Source: Podocnemis expansa (Eukaryota > Chordata > Testudines > Podocnemididae). Taken from it: a stretch of 64,000 nucleotides of DNA. This document shows positions 44,770 through 56,318 of the stretch, piece by piece; within the stretch, counting starts at the first letter, position 1, and each line of letters begins with the position of its first letter. A program made the translations under genes and the position numbers. Below the pieces are notes generated by a model. The model searched no databases. It saw only the letters and a list, made by a program, of their open reading frames with translations, and was not told where the DNA came from. Location: NCBI GenBank assembly GCA_007922195.1, contig ML682088.1, positions 4,283,054 to 4,347,053 of the forward strand. The letters run 5' to 3'.

Positions 44770-47700
44770 TCTTCATGATGAGAAAGACCTCTAACAGTCC
44801 ACAGAGCTTTGTAAATACAAAATAATCAGAAGAAATGTTCAGGGTTACAAAACAATTATTTATTACATTTTAATGATTTTATTTACACAACCATCAGGGA
44901 GTGAGACCTAACTGAAAAAACATTTATCCACTAATTACACCCACTTACTCCTAATTACATACAATTGTACCCTCAGTATTTTCTTTGAAATCTAGTTTTG
45001 CCTAACTTTGTTGATAATAAAGAAACGACTGAGCAGTATAGTCAATGAAAAAACTAATGGGTAGGAAAAATACCTGTGCGGGTAAGGGGAACCCCCAGAG
45101 ATCAATCACTGCTTGAGCATGCAGAAATAATGATGAATAAGAATTCCCTCAGCCAGCCAATGTCTTTGCAAAAACTGCCATTGAAAGTTTCACATGGTGA
45201 TCTGGATTCAAACAATGGTGAAAAGAGGCAGATTACCATGAAAATGAACAGTGATGCAGACTGCAGGGAGACCATGCAATATAGTTTGCAGCATGAGGCA
45301 ACAAGTAAGGCAAGGGGGCAAGGCGTGGCATCTGTATTAGCCAATTACCTTCTCTATATTCAGTGCCTTTTAAGACGCTCTTCTACCATAATGCCAGAAA
45401 GAAATGAGCCAATTAATATTGTCTAGGTAACAAGAGTGTTTACATGATAATTTGTTTACCTACCATAAAAAACTTCTCCCCAGAACTAATACAAGTACCA
45501 GTCATCACCCACTCACCTGTGCTTGTACGTCATAGCCAGAGATGGATGACATTTTTTCATCCAACAGTGGTTGGTGGTTTGTGGGTTTTTTTTTTTTAGT
45601 GTGTCTTTCAATTTTACACTGGAAAAGCAGGAGCCAGACCAAATCCATTCTACGGCAAAAATGTTCAGGTTTGGGGAAAAGCACTTTTTTTTTTTTGTTT
45701 TTAAAAATCAAAACTTTTATCAAAAACTGAAATATTTTACAAAAATAGTTTTTGAAAAACCTCAGGTTTTGGCTTTATAAAGGAGGAAAAGAAAATGTAT
45801 TACAATTTTGAAAAATGTGGGTTTTTTTAATTTGCATATCATTATTGGCTTTTCCCAAACAGCTTTAGTTATATCTCTTGATCTGCTTACCTTGTTAGGC
45901 CATGACCCCACAACTGGCCTCACAGAGGTAGACCTCTCTATGCACATAGAGCCCCTGATATTCATGGGAAGCGAGAAAAAGACACGACATAAATAATGAC
46001 ACACAAGCATAAAAGAAGGACAATTCTGCTTCTGAGGTCCACTCTCAGAGTAGTAACAAATGTAAGACACTGCCCTCAGAGAACATGCAGAGTAGTCTGA
46101 AGGAGTCCAAAGACCAGATAAAATCACAAGAGACAATACCATTTGGTAATTCCTTTTTAATTTTATCATTACAAGTAACTTATTCCGATAACTTTTCCAG
46201 TCACTAATCACAAGTTGGATTTTTTAAAAAAACTGTTTAAAAAAAGTATTAAAGATGCATTGTCTACTTTTTCTCAGTTAGATTAATTTTAATGGACATG
46301 CCAACCATATTTTGTATAATGCCCAAGTGCTGATATATCACCAGCTTGCATACAGCCCCTTGCAATTCATGCAAGCTTACAAAAAGTACAGCCATGCACT
46401 GTATAGGGAGTTGTCTTTACCATGTTAGGTCAAGCCCTTCTTCTCTGCCTATGTCAGGAAACAGAGAAGCCATGAACTCCATATAGCATAGTTGAATTTT
46501 TAAATAGAAATAGTTGCTCACCCAATGACATTTCTCTAAAGACAGTTCCAAAGTAGCTGGCCAGAATTCACAAGAATTAATTCCAAACAGTTTTAATGAC
46601 ACAGATCTCCATGGCCCAGATCCGCACTTCCACTGAAATCATTGGAATGTAGGTGCTTAACTGTCCTTAAGGCTCTGGGCCTCTGCTTGCATGTCAGACA
46701 CCATTCATCTGTGAAGGAGTCGGTGATCCCTTCACATATCAATGCCCTTGAAGACTGTTACTGAACCCAGATCATTTGGCATTTCATTCATTTAGGCACC
46801 TGAAGGCTCTGCGAATCTATGTTCTAAGACAAGATGATTTTCCAGAATGAGACCTTTAGTTCAAGAAACTATAAGATCTGTTTTGCATATAAAGGAGCCC
46901 TTGCCTGCTAGCACTTTCCTATTTCTGGCAGGGGCCATTTCACAGTCCATCATAGCATGTCACCATTTCTAAAAGGCTACAAATTTGCATGTAGTCATTT
47001 CAAGTTGTGTTCGAGCTGAACACTGAACTTGCTCATGGCTCTCGTTGGTCTTTTTTGAGCAGGCTGGATGTTGCTAGATTGAGTGGCAGTTTGCTTGGTA
47101 CTTTAACCTGGAGAAGTCTATCCACAGTTCTGTAAATGTATTCAGAGTCTGATTCTTCACTAGGAGAGAATTAAGAGGGAATAAATATATTTATACTGAT
47201 ATTAAGGCCCCCTTTGAACTGCCAGAGTGGTTCTAGCATAATTGAGAATCAGGTTGTTAATTTCTAAAGCTAACGAGATATGCCTGGGGAGATCAGTAGC
47301 TAGTGGAAATTGTCATAGTTCCACTGAATGCAATGAAGACACGACCACTGACCCTCCCCTTCACTTTCTAGATCTAAGGGTATCTGGTGGTCACTCATTT
47401 AGAAAAAAAGAACAGACACGTCTGTGGCCAAAACAATGTTCTTTCCTGTACTAAATACAGCAATTCTTTCTCCCCCTCTTATTTCTCTTTTAGCAAATCA
47501 GGACACCTTAGCTGTCTTTTGTCTCTTGAGTCCCGTGGAACATTTGAGCTAAGACCCTGTCAGGCTTAAGACTTATCCTTTCTCAGCACAAGGTGAAGAA
47601 AAGGCAAACAGGAAAACATCCTTGGTCATAAATAATTTTTCCTTAGCAACGCCAGTAGATTAATGCATAACAACAACAGTTTTAAAATATTTTGTTTTAT

Positions 47701-48311
47701 TAAATGCTTAAAACAACAGAATTAAGATTAGCAATTTTATGGCTGTGGTTCTTGTATTCTATGACCTTACAATTTTGTCCATTATGAGGGCTCAAAACAT
47801 TACACTCTTGAATTAGAAACTATAAGTAACATTTATAATAGGAAATTGCCTCATGGGTAAAAGTGTATAGAAATATAAGTTATAACCATATAATCTTTGG
47901 GCAATGGGACAATAAATATCTTGCTCTAAAGTGAGTTTATTCCAGTGTCAAGTCTATGTATAATGATCATGAAACTCTATATAAGCAACTGATTTTTTAT
48001 TAATCTTTGAAAATAATCATGATTTATTTCTTTAGTTACTGAGAAACTGGGATAGTACCTTTTTTAATGTTAAATTACTCCTAGTAATATACACCTGGTT
48101 TTTATATTTGTCCTTAAGTTTTTTACCACTGCATTTTCAAGGTTTAGCACCAGTTTGCAGATCATTACGGATACATTTGCTGGGAATGTACAATATATTA
48201 TCTATTCTATGCTAGAGTAAAAGGCCCAATGGGAGGGGGGGAAGAGATTAATTCTCGTTGTCTGCAGTAGAACTTCAGTGCAGGAGTAGCACCAACATGC
48301 TTTAAATCAAG
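44770..48311. other. Unassigned AT-rich sequence
   Basis: No gene recognised with confidence. The open frame at 45076-45426 (plus, 116 codons, ATG to TAG) is the cleanest in this stretch and is polar with mixed composition, but it has no family resemblance, exon context or repeat match that I can see. Confidence 0.35.
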
Positions 48312-48936
48312 GGGTATGTCTACACTGGAGCTCTAGGTCAACTTAAGGAAGCTTAAGTCAACATACAGCCCTCTACTGCTACACTGGGCTTTTATTAAGT
48401 CAATTTAAGCACTTCCTTAAGTCGACTAAACAACACCACCTGTTAAGGCCCACTTAATTCTTAAGTGGGCCTTATTTAAGTTGACTTAAGCCAGTGTAGA
48501 CGGGGAATAGCCCGTAAGTCGACTTAAGTGGCCTCCTGGCAACCAGGAAGGATTGGCCTAGCACTTGCCAGTGTGGATACAGGAAGTCAAGAGGAGTTCC
48601 CAGTGTGGATGCTCTAAGTAAACTTAACAAGGTCGACTTTAAGCCCTAGCCTATACTCAGGGCAAATTCAGCAGCTGCCGACCACCAGTTACACAAGGAA
48701 TGCAAAATTCCTTGCATAACTAGTGGCGACTTTTAAAGTTGCCACGACACATTAGGGAAAACGTGACTACAAGTCCCTTGTGGTCTGCCTTTCCCTATGC
48801 ACCCTGGCCCCCAGGACTTCCAGGGCCGACTTCCAGGAGCAGCCTGGCGAACTGCTCCCAGAAGGGCGAACTGATGGCAGCAAAATTGCCACTGACTTTA
48901 AGTCGACTTAACAGAGCCTCCAGTGTAGACAAACCC
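48312..48936. mobile_element. Palindrome-rich MITE, 'TTAAGTCGACTTAA' type
   Basis: The ends GGGTATGTCTACACTGG and, inverted, CCAGTGTAGACAAACCC are the longest clean pair among this group. The 625-bp interior carries repeated TTAAGTCGACTTAA-like words in its outer parts and a GC-richer centre (about 48650-48890). No coding capacity. No convincing target duplication found. Confidence 0.85.
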
Positions 48937-49129
48937 ATGGAGCTGCAGTTTATTGGCAAACAAAGTCCATGTCCCATCCTTTCTAAGTCGCATAAGGATT
49001 TGTGAATGATGACTAATTATTTAAGTTACTGCATAAAGGTCTTTTTACATGAAAAATTAGGGAAGAATTTCATTTTAATTTGATTTTAAAACAGCACATA
49101 GAACTCAGCTAGTATTATCTAATATTTAC
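48937..49129. other. Unassigned short AT-rich stretch
   Basis: Nothing recognised. Confidence 0.3.
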
Positions 49130-49203
49130 TCCTGCTATGTGTGCAGGGGCCTGGAATAGATGACCTCCTGAGGGCTGGTCCAAACTAACAATTCTAGGAT
49201 TAT
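49130..49203 (+). mobile_element. CR1 LINE 3' terminal scrap
   Basis: CCTGCTATGTGTGCAGGGGC, 'GGAATAGATGACCTCCTGAG' and ATTCTAGGATTATAA follow the CR1 3' UTR consensus (GGACTAGATGACCTCCTGAGG then ATTCTATGATTCTA). Only the last ~75 bp remain. Confidence 0.8.
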
Positions 49204-52200
49204 AAATTATTAAAACCTGGTCTTTCAAAAAATTTGGATAATTGTAATGTTTCCTAGATTTTGTGTGAGATGACTGGTACTGAAAAAGTGTAAATATGCC
49301 TACAGATATGTATATACATACAAACACACACATACACCAGATCCCTTGAAAACAGCAAAGTGATTTGAAAAGGTCTTGCTGGGTGTCTAGTACAGCAACA
49401 AAAGCTGACAAAAATTGCGCCCAAGAAAATATGGTCTGGTTGTCAAGTCCTCCCACAACCATATTGAAAAACCTTGTATTTGCAGCTAATTCTCTGGAAA
49501 TAAATTGACTTGTCAGTCAAATGGCACATTCAGATTAATTTTTGGTGATTTTTAGCAGGGATTTTCAGTTTAATTTAAAAAAAATGTGTACAGTTTGTTA
49601 CTTGCAAGTTCACAGCTTATGACACTCCATACGTAGAAATCATTTGAAAAATCAGTGTTCTATAGCTTTTACATACCACTCAGTTTATTGCTATAGCTTA
49701 CTTATGTGTGTAACATTGACTAAAACAAGAGTACATCAGGTTCAGCATGTCCCAGGTTAGCTCCTTGAGTAACTGGGTTAATACTGTAGTAGTCTGTCCC
49801 CCTGCAATGGTGTAACGAGATGGTAATAAGTTCACTGGGTACAATGGTACCTGACCCTGCTATGTAATGATGTGGCACATAAATACTCATGACTGTACAC
49901 TATGTAACCACCAGTCTTGTCTTCCAAACTGCCTGTACATAAAGGACAGGTGGGGAACAGAGAAGATTCTAGGTTGGTTCCAGGCTGTTAGGTTGGTGAT
50001 TTCTACGTTCTGTAGGTGAGATCCTTGAGATAAATTTTTCCCGTTCTGGGAGTGAGTCCTGTAGCTCTGCTCACTTGCCCCTCCTTTTACTCTACTCTCC
50101 TTCATGTTGCTGAATCCCACCCATGGTGAGAAGAAGCTGGACATAGCTCTTTGATATGTCAACATCATTTCATCCATCGACAAAAGGATGATGCAGGAAA
50201 TTGATGCAACCTACTTCCTCACCTCTTCTCCCACAAAACTAAAACATACTCCCTTTTCAAATATCTCCAGCTCAGCTGGCCTCAGGTCATAAAGGTATTA
50301 TAGGCCCATTTCTCCATGGTGAGCAGTGTATATTCATAATTCAGAACTAGATGGAATTCTTTTGCTTAATAGTTTATTCAACAAAAAATACAGCGTTGGT
50401 CAATCTAAAACTAGTCATAAATTTACCACCACTATCTTTCTCTTATGGCCAGAGTTATTGATGCTGCTGCTTTATACTCTTGAGCCCAGGGGGTGTGGGA
50501 GACCCTGGTTTAAATCCTTGCTCTGGAAGGGGCCTGTAATGGATTTTTTTTCCAATTCACCAAAATTTCACACTGTTTGGCCCAAACTAATTATTTGCCC
50601 CCAAATCCCACCAAACTGAAATATCCAATTTTTGCCAGTTCTATACATGAAAGTAATAGCTATGAATCAAAGTGAGCTTTCTTACAGGACCTCTTAAAAT
50701 GTCAACTTTTTAAAATAAACAGAAACAAAACTGGATTTGGTGTCATTTTTCAGAAGGGGGGGAGTGGAGTGGAAAGGAGAAACAAGTGTCACTGTTTCTT
50801 TTCTTATTTTTGGTAACTTCCCCAGGGCAATGAGTTATGAGCACAGTGTCTGAAGACCTTGGCAAATGCCCCAAAGACTATTGGTGTGAGATCATGAATA
50901 TCTCAAGAACTCAAGGGGAACATTGCATGCCTGTGTTCAGTGGGAATTTCTATGCTGCCAGTCAAGATATGCACCAGAACATCATGACCAGAATTGTTCT
51001 TGCTCAGTTTCTCTGAGGCCTTTCTGGGGACCAGACAACCAGGAAATGATATCCTGAGCCCCATGGAATAGTGGATTAAAGTCTAAATTTCAGTAATATT
51101 CAGATTTAGAAGAATTAGCAGCCTAGGAACCCAGCTCTCCTGTTCTGTGGTGAGAGAGAAAGGGGTCACTTTGCTGCTGCTGTTGCATTTGGCAAACTAC
51201 TGAGGTTCCTGAAAAAACTTAAACTTGGTAGACCAGCCTCCATATGTAAATCTACTGCCTCCTGCTGCTCATGCAAGGAAAAGGTCCTCACATGTTTAAG
51301 GCATGTGGTGCCAGAGGCAGACCTGTTTAGATGAACACAACATATGTGAATGATGAGTCACAGGTAGGTCTGGGCAAAGGAAGGGGATGGAGATCAGTGT
51401 AACTCAGAGCCTGAGAAAATAATATGCTTGGCCTAAATCCTTCAGATCAGATATATTCAGAGTCTCACTGATTTCAGTGGAGCTCTGTGTGAGTTGAAGG
51501 ATTTGTTCTTGTGCATCTAATTGTAGGATTAGGCCTATTGTTTATGTGAGCAGTATTAAGTAAAATGATTTCCGCAGTTACTGTTTCTTTCTTTTTAAAT
51601 GCTCACATTTTGTAGATAAATGTGCTAAGGAAGTTCATTGGTGCTACTTAGCATCTTTAACAGGCCTTCCATGAAGGTTTTACCCACCCAGCCCAGTTAT
51701 TTTTTTAACCATTCATTTTTATTTTTGTGTAGATAAACAAGGATACCATATTTTAAATAAAAAGGAAGGAATGGGGTATCTGATCATTAAGGAATGAGTG
51801 GTCTGGGCCTACTTCCTAATGGATTCTGAAGAAACAGCCCCACCTCATTCCAAATTGACCTGACCATTTAGGCACATTCATGGGGAACTATGTTATTGCT
51901 TTTCTACAGAATCATAGCACAAAGCATGCCAGATCCAAGGCTAGAAAATCATGTCTCCTGATTTCATACACAGCAACTATTTCAGTAGGATGCAGTGCCC
52001 GCCAGACACCTTACTGAACCCCTCTGTGACTTATTTACCCTAACTTAAAAAGCAGTAAAGCTTGGCATTTATACAGGACTTTTTCATCCTAAGACCTCAA
52101 CCCACCTCATGAAGTTAGCTAAGTATTAATAGCACATTTTACATTTGACTTTACTAAATACAGAGACTTGAAGTACTCTGATCTAGTGGTAAAACAATTG

Positions 52201-53974
52201 ATTTTACCATTTCAGAGAGCTGGGGGAGGCGGGAAGAGGGCTGTTCTGGGATCTACCACAAACCTTCTTTGGCAACTTGTTTAAACTCTTACTCTGATTT
52301 GGAAAAATGGCCCCATACAGGATGGAGAAGAAGTAACAACTTTACTAGTTCTTTTTTTAAAAGAAAAATATTCCCATGGCTATGATTTTTTGTCTGTTGC
52401 CCTCACTGTCAGAAGCAGGTATAAATTTGAAATGATGGCCACTTCTTAAACATTTTACTATTCTTAACCTTCAAAACTGCCTTTTCTACTAAATTTTGTG
52501 ATGCTTTGTTACTTGCTTGGGCAGGCAGAAGGATGCAAAGATAGATTAGGAACTTGCAAACATTTTAAAAAGGAGTAATTTTAGAGTCTTATCTCAACAA
52601 ATGCTTACTCAATGTAATCAAAACAAAGAAAGTGTTCCAGTTGTGAATGAGAAGTCATCATTGAAAATCAAAAGCAGAATAATATTTTTTGTTTTGTTAC
52701 AGAATCATTCTTTCAAGGAGACCTTAGCTGCAGCTCCTTGTGCTCCTTCTAAGCTAGCTGCAACAAGCTGATAGAGGGCACCATGTTGTTATGTACATCA
52801 CACACAATCCTTCTCCAAAAGAAGTCAATGAAAAATAACTCCTATTGTCATCAGTGAAAACAGGACTGAGCCCATACTTCACACAGATGTCAATGGGAGC
52901 AGGATCAGGTTGCATAATTCACACCAAATACTGTTAATAACTTTGCTTCATTATCATTCCTTTAACATAGTGGGTGCATGAGTTTTCAAGCAGATTATTA
53001 CTATATGGAAGTTTTAAAAAGGGAATAACCTTTGTCAGCCAGCCAAAGAAATGTTTGCCAAAAATCCAAATGTCAAAGCATTGTCATTTTTTAAATAACT
53101 GACTCAAAAACATCTTTATTAATTTTCTTCAAGCTTTGCACAAGTGTTCTCCTTCATGTTCTGAGTAAAGACAGCTTTCAGGACGCACAAATTTTCCAAG
53201 CAAGAGCTACAGAGGTGATAAGAGGGTTTTTTAATGAAAGCTAAATTTCAACCTTAAATGTAGAGAGACCAGTGCTTCTCGATAGTAAAGTCACTTGTGT
53301 GCATGTGTTCATGCCATTAAAAAATGTACGCTGTGTACCTCATTAGTTAGGGCTTGAAAGTATCAGTCCATAGCAACATGAGCTAGAGATCTAAGCCACA
53401 TTTATAAGGCTTCCACAACTTATTTTTTCCTTATTTTCCTTAACTTTGAGTGACATGGAAAATGAGCTTTCAAAATCTGATAGTGTTTGGAGCATGTGAT
53501 TTCATTGAGCTAGAATTTGGGAAATGCATTTAGAAATGCCTGTCAGTGATTTATTTCTTTGATATTTCCTTGTCCTGTTAGCTTCCATTCTTAATTACTA
53601 TGCCCTTAAATTCTGGAACTATTGAGTTGGGAGGTGGGGATGACAGTGTCTAGCTTTTACACATTAGATGGAAAGATGACAGCTTTGGTTAATCCACACT
53701 CTTGCACACCAGAATCTAGACAAAAGCCCCAGAATGACTTGTGCCTAAATCTTCAATTATGGCTTTAAAATTAGCCTGGTCCTATGGAGGAAAGACCATC
53801 ACATTTCAAAGTGTTAGTAAAGAGATAATTGTGATCATATTAACAGGGCACATTGACTGCAGGCTGCTCCTGGTGGTGGTGGATTCTCTGCTACTTTCAA
53901 GCCCAGATGCTCATAAACGCTGTTTAGTGGAGAGGAAGATCTTTCTGGAAGAGGTTGGCTGCTGACTGAATATT
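49204..53974. other. Unassigned AT-rich sequence, likely includes the FAR2-like 3' UTR at its right end
   Basis: About 4.8 kb without a recognised gene. About 52180-52320 resembles an old MIR-type SINE (worn tRNA-like head, then 'GTTTAAACTCTTACTCTGA' and GGAAAAATGG). About 50480-50530, with 'GGTTTAAATCC', may be another worn tRNA-derived SINE. Segments near 51460-51545 and 52840-52915 share 'TTCAGTGGAGC/GTCAATGGGAGC' words with old amniote repeats. The last few hundred bases before 53975 would be the 3' UTR of the minus-strand FAR2-like gene. Confidence 0.35.
53550..53555 (-). promoter_or_regulatory. Candidate polyadenylation signal for the FAR2-like gene
   Basis: AATAAA on the minus strand, about 420 bases after the stop codon. 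Hexamers of this kind are frequent in AT-rich DNA, so this is only a candidate. Confidence 0.25.
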
Positions 53975-54137
53975 TCAGTGCCTGAGGGTGCTTGATGCCC
54001 TGAAGTAGGAAAGGAACTTATAGCAGAGGCTCACAACAAAGTACCAGATGTTGCGAGCCATCTGTGACCTTGCAATGAAAATGCGCCAGATGATCACAAG
54101 GAGAGTGGTGTTGAATGCATATTGGATGTTCCTTAGC
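53975..54137 (-). CDS. FAR2: Fatty acyl-CoA reductase (FAR2-like), last coding exon
   Basis: Peroxisomal FAR enzymes reduce fatty acyl-CoA to fatty alcohol with NADPH for ether-lipid and wax synthesis; the C-terminus carries a hydrophobic segment. This exon (163 bp) encodes '[18 protein letters not shown]', '[15 protein letters not shown]' and '[15 protein letters not shown]', ending in TGA at 53975-53977. The near-invariant 'ARSQMARN.W' and '[13 protein letters not shown]' blocks make the family certain. The acceptor is TTTATTTGTCAG just before 54137, and the first base completes an Arg codon begun in the exon at 56191-56318, so phases agree. No stops or frameshifts occur. It resembles FAR2 in ending 'STL' and in the preceding exon, but parts look like FAR1, so the paralogue is less certain than the family. 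Confidence 0.9.
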
Positions 54138-55726
54138 CTGACAAATAAAAGAGAAGGATATGAAAAAAGTTACATAGCACATTACCTGAGTTGTAGCTTT
54201 AATGTTTTTGGATCACATTTCCAGAGGAATTTCTGCACTTTTAAAGAGATACTAATTATAAAATAGAATGATGAGGCCCTCCCACCCTTTCAGTTTATTA
54301 GCAAGGACACTAATTTCTAAACAGGTGTCTCCTTTGTGTCCCAAAGTCAACATGAACCTGCACTGAAATGATAGTGTAACAAATGCAGTGATGTTATAGA
54401 TTCAGCTATCCCAGATTTTCTTTGATTCTATGCCTACTGATTTGAAACAAAAAAGATTAAATTAACACTGCCAGTTGACTTCCTAGGGATCGGCTAGGAG
54501 TTGTCCTACTGTCCACGTTTTAATCAGACGCATAAGTGACTTTTAATACTGCTGGCTCTGAGGTTTTGGTGCCTGGCTTATAGGACCTTTGCAGAGGGTG
54601 ACAAAGTAGCCCTTTGGAGGGTTTGCTCCTTTGTCGCTGAGACATCAGACAGGTAATTTTGGGGAACTGTTCATCCTCTATAATGGTCCACTTTCAGGGT
54701 CTTGCTGGGCTCTTTTTTCACCATCCCTGTTCATTGTGTATAACCATTTGGGGAGATTGTGAGATGATTTAGCCTAAACTGTCATTATATGACAATCATA
54801 TTAATCTCTGTGTCCACTTTTTGTCAAACACAGATTGTACAATTCTACAGTTTCCCAGTGCCTGACCAAGATGAGGATCAGGATAAAAACAAACTAACTG
54901 TAACCTAGCTTGGTCATGATTATTTAGTCTTTTCTGTGCGAGTGCTCTGTTTTAATACTTGGCTTATACTGATGGAGTTTATGCTACTCTTTTGGGTTAT
55001 GTAGTTTATATGTTCCTGATTTATTATAGACACGTTTAGAAGCTAGTATTACAACTTGTTAAAAACTACTAAACAAACTAGTGAGTCATTTGTAACACTA
55101 ACTGGCTGTTGCCTTTGCTGGACACTTGTAGCTTCACAGCAGCCAGCATTTTCCACAGTATAAAATGCTGTTTCCTGAAAGGCATAAACTAGTCCTCCAT
55201 TACATGCCTCTGTCCCCATTTTCATGCTCTTCTGAACTTCTGAGTATTTGGTCTGGATGAGATAAGGGGAGCTTACTCATTTTTAATTAGTAAAAGGGAA
55301 CCTGAAATCTTTAATTTAGAATGTTTTACTTTATGGTTTCTAGTTCCAAAATACCAAATCCAACTCTGAAACCTCTCTTTTATTTAAGAATGGGAGGCAG
55401 GGACTGACAGTAATATCTCCCCAAACACCAGTGCAAGTACTTTTTTAGCTTCTCTTTTAAAGTGTTACATTATATCATGGAAATAGTCATAAACCTTTAG
55501 GAGTTTCACCAAATCCAAAGCTGCCCCTTTATTTTTTTGTGTCCCAAAGGAACCTTTGGAATTTTGGCAGCACCAGAACTGTAACTTCTCTCTGCCCCTT
55601 CAGGGAGGTGGCTAAGAATTCACTGGTGGAGGGTTGATTATTTCCATGACAATATAATGTGCTGCTACTAGGCCACAGAGCCAGCCCCAACCTCCCTCTT
55701 CATCACAGGATGGGCAAGAAATATTA
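54138..55726 (-). other. Last intron of the FAR2-like gene (3' part)
   Basis: Together with 55727-56190 this forms the ~2.05-kb intron between the two FAR2-like coding exons. No repeat was recognised in this part. The plus-strand open frames at 53741-53965 and 54048-54266 are shadows of the exon region. Confidence 0.7.
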
Positions 55727-55966
55727 AAAAAAAACAAACAAGGAGACGGGTGGCACTTAAAGACTAACAGATTTATTTTTCACATGAGCTTTCATGGGAG
55801 AAAATCCCACTTTGTCAGATGCTCCATCTTCGAAGCTTCTGATGAAGTGGGATTTTCTCCCATGAAAGTTCATGCGAAAAATAAATCTGTTAGTCTTTAA
55901 GTGCCACACGACTCCTTGGTTTTTTTTGCTGGACTAGACTAACACGGCTATTCCTTTGGAAATTGA
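55727..55966 (+). mobile_element. Fold-back Penelope-derived insertion with 12-bp target duplication
   Basis: The best-preserved fold-back copy (240 bp). An inverted terminal unit (55735-55826: ACAAACAAGGAGACGGGTGG to ATCCCACTTTGTCAGATG) is followed by the direct unit (55836-55966: CTTCTGATGAAGTGGG to GACTAACACGGCTATTCC). Flanks CAAGAAATATTA (55715-55726) and CAAGAAATGTTA (55967-55978) match at 11 of 12. At the apex lies an intact pair of hammerhead-like boxes, CTGATGA (55839-55845) and GAAA (55864-55867), enclosing a stem GTGGGA/TCCCAT. It lies antisense within the FAR2-like intron. Confidence 0.9.
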
Positions 55967-56190
55967 CAAGAAATGTTAAGCCAGATTCTTAGCTGATATA
56001 AATAGGCAACTCTGCCATTTTTCTCTCACTTGAAACCATGCTCAACTTGACACATGTACAATTCACCTGTCCTTGCCTCAGGAATCATATCTTTTTATTT
56101 AAAATGGAAATCCTTGCCTTAAAAACCCTTATATACAGCTACCTTAGACAGCCAGGGTCTGTTGCCATGTTCTGATTATGTATGGCTTAC

Positions 56191-56318
56191 CTTCGTAGGT
56201 GCTGCTTTGCTGCAGGAATCCCAGACATGTCCTCGTTCAGCAAATATTTCTTTGCCCCTATGCAGTAATTTTCAATGTATTCCGACCAATGCAGCTGGCG
56301 CACATCGAAGTTGAATAA
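56191..56318 (-). CDS. FAR2: Fatty acyl-CoA reductase (FAR2-like), penultimate coding exon
   Basis: 128 bp read on the minus strand as '[18 protein letters not shown]', '[17 protein letters not shown]' and 'AAKQHLR', followed by two bases of the next codon. The 'DVRQLHW.EYIENY' and 'KKY.LNE.MSG' blocks are diagnostic of animal fatty acyl-CoA reductases just before the C-terminal hydrophobic region. The acceptor is GCTTTAATTCCAG with a pyrimidine-rich tract above 56318; the donor is AAG|GTAAGC at 56191/56190. It is phase-compatible with the exon at 53975-54137. 'IPAAKQ' and 'YLLNEDM' favour FAR2 over FAR1. I saw no earlier FAR exon between 56319 and 64000, so the rest of the gene should continue beyond the right edge, with a large intron filled by the DIRS-like element. 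Confidence 0.9.

Noticed and set aside
44191..44778. Open frames of 81-158 codons
   Set aside because: They coincide with the GC-rich hAT MITE bounded by perfect 8-bp duplications.
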